The notes under the pieces are model-generated. The model had not been told where the DNA came from and did no database searches. It worked only from the letters and a program-made list of their open reading frames with translations. This document shows, in pieces, positions 63,881-64,000 of a stretch of 64,000 bases of DNA. The stretch comes from Candidatus Obscuribacterales bacterium (GTDB lineage: Bacteria; Cyanobacteriota; Vampirovibrionia; Obscuribacterales; Obscuribacteraceae), in the NCBI GenBank assembly GCA_021732025.1, contig JAKFVU010000028.1:1-64000 (forward strand). Reading direction: 5' to 3'. Position 1 is the stretch's first letter; every line of letters starts with the position of its first letter. A program made the position numbers and the translations under genes.

Positions 63881-64000
63881 CTACTTTAGAATTCCGCAGT
63901 CGTGAGAAACAACTTTTTGATTGATAGAAATAACTTTCTTGTTGACAGAAATAGCCTCTTGCTCAGACGAGAAAGAGCGTGACTCTGAGCTAATCTTTCC
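63881..64000 (-). CDS. 3' end of a gene running off the right edge
   Basis: On the minus strand the frame is open from the window edge to a TAG that directly precedes the ATG of the membrane protein gene. The 39 visible residues end in ISVNKKVISINQKVVSHDCG, a short imperfect repeat. Only the tail of the protein is visible, so its identity is not known. The abutting TAGATG supports a real coding frame and an operon. Confidence 0.45.
   Translation of the reverse strand, partial: GKISSESRSFSSEQEAISVNKKVISINQKVVSHDCGILK

Noticed and set aside
1-64000. CRISPR array, insertion sequence, phage or integron
   Set aside because: No regular direct repeats with spacers, no transposase, integrase or phage structural gene was seen in either strand.

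Overview
The window looks like a chromosomal stretch of a diderm (Gram-negative-type) bacterium. Evidence for an outer membrane is direct: two TolC-type channels, a complete RND efflux operon with a lipoprotein adaptor, and many signal peptides. The mix of TPR and CHAT proteins, a SpoIID/LytB protein, a very large multi-PAS hybrid kinase, DUF2142 and DUF3160 proteins, an RpaB-like OmpR regulator and a fused membrane/spermidine-synthase protein fits a non-photosynthetic relative of cyanobacteria (Melainabacteria/Vampirovibrionia, for example the Obscuribacterales). That placement is inference; no ribosomal RNA or ribosomal protein is present to prove it. No phage, insertion sequence, transposase or CRISPR array was seen. 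Genes are closely packed and several neighbours overlap or abut.

Layout. 1-5163: a cut-off Asn/Gln-rich protein coupled to a FemAB-type transferase, a secreted VWA protein, a secreted unknown and a Sel1-repeat protein. 5271-9850: patatin-like lipase, a TolC-like channel, a zinc-ribbon membrane protein, a MESH1-like HD hydrolase coupled to a GNAT acetyltransferase, and tRNA-Pro(UGG). 9910-18027: zinc-ribbon/SH3 membrane protein, class II aldolase coupled to a histidine phosphatase, a Spy/CpxP-like protein, a TPR-CHAT protein and a low-complexity secreted protein. 18222-20326: an OmpR-type regulator divergent from a SpoIID/LytB protein, with a 14-bp tandem repeat in the 29-bp gap.

20346-31786 is a minus-strand block: multi-PAS/GAF hybrid kinase, penicillin-acylase-family hydrolase, DUF3160 protein, possible lipoprotein, then a TPR protein. 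31909-40359 holds a DUF2142 membrane protein and a five-gene RND efflux operon: TolC, adaptor, pump, a small one-TM coiled-coil protein and a secreted NTF2-like protein. Two overlapping inverted repeats follow the operon. 40672-43125: a carbohydrate-binding-like domain protein, a low-molecular-weight phosphatase-like protein, a small secreted protein and an HExxH protein.

43328-53711: SbcC, the fused membrane/spermidine-synthase/TPR protein, a response regulator with a GAF-like tail, a J-domain-like protein lacking HPD, and RsmG. 53722-64000: an unknown protein, MalQ and PurB (probable operon), a tandem universal stress protein beside a copper-ligand-poor multicopper-oxidase-like protein, an AbiTii-like protein overlapping a secreted metzincin, a secreted helical protein, a His-rich polytopic membrane protein, and the tail of another gene at the right edge.

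The best candidates for undescribed biology are the kinase/acylase/DUF3160 cluster, the two extra genes and hairpins at the end of the RND operon, the TPR-CHAT protein, the AbiTii-like/metzincin pair and the J-like/GspE-N-like fusion. All of these need searches that could not be run here.
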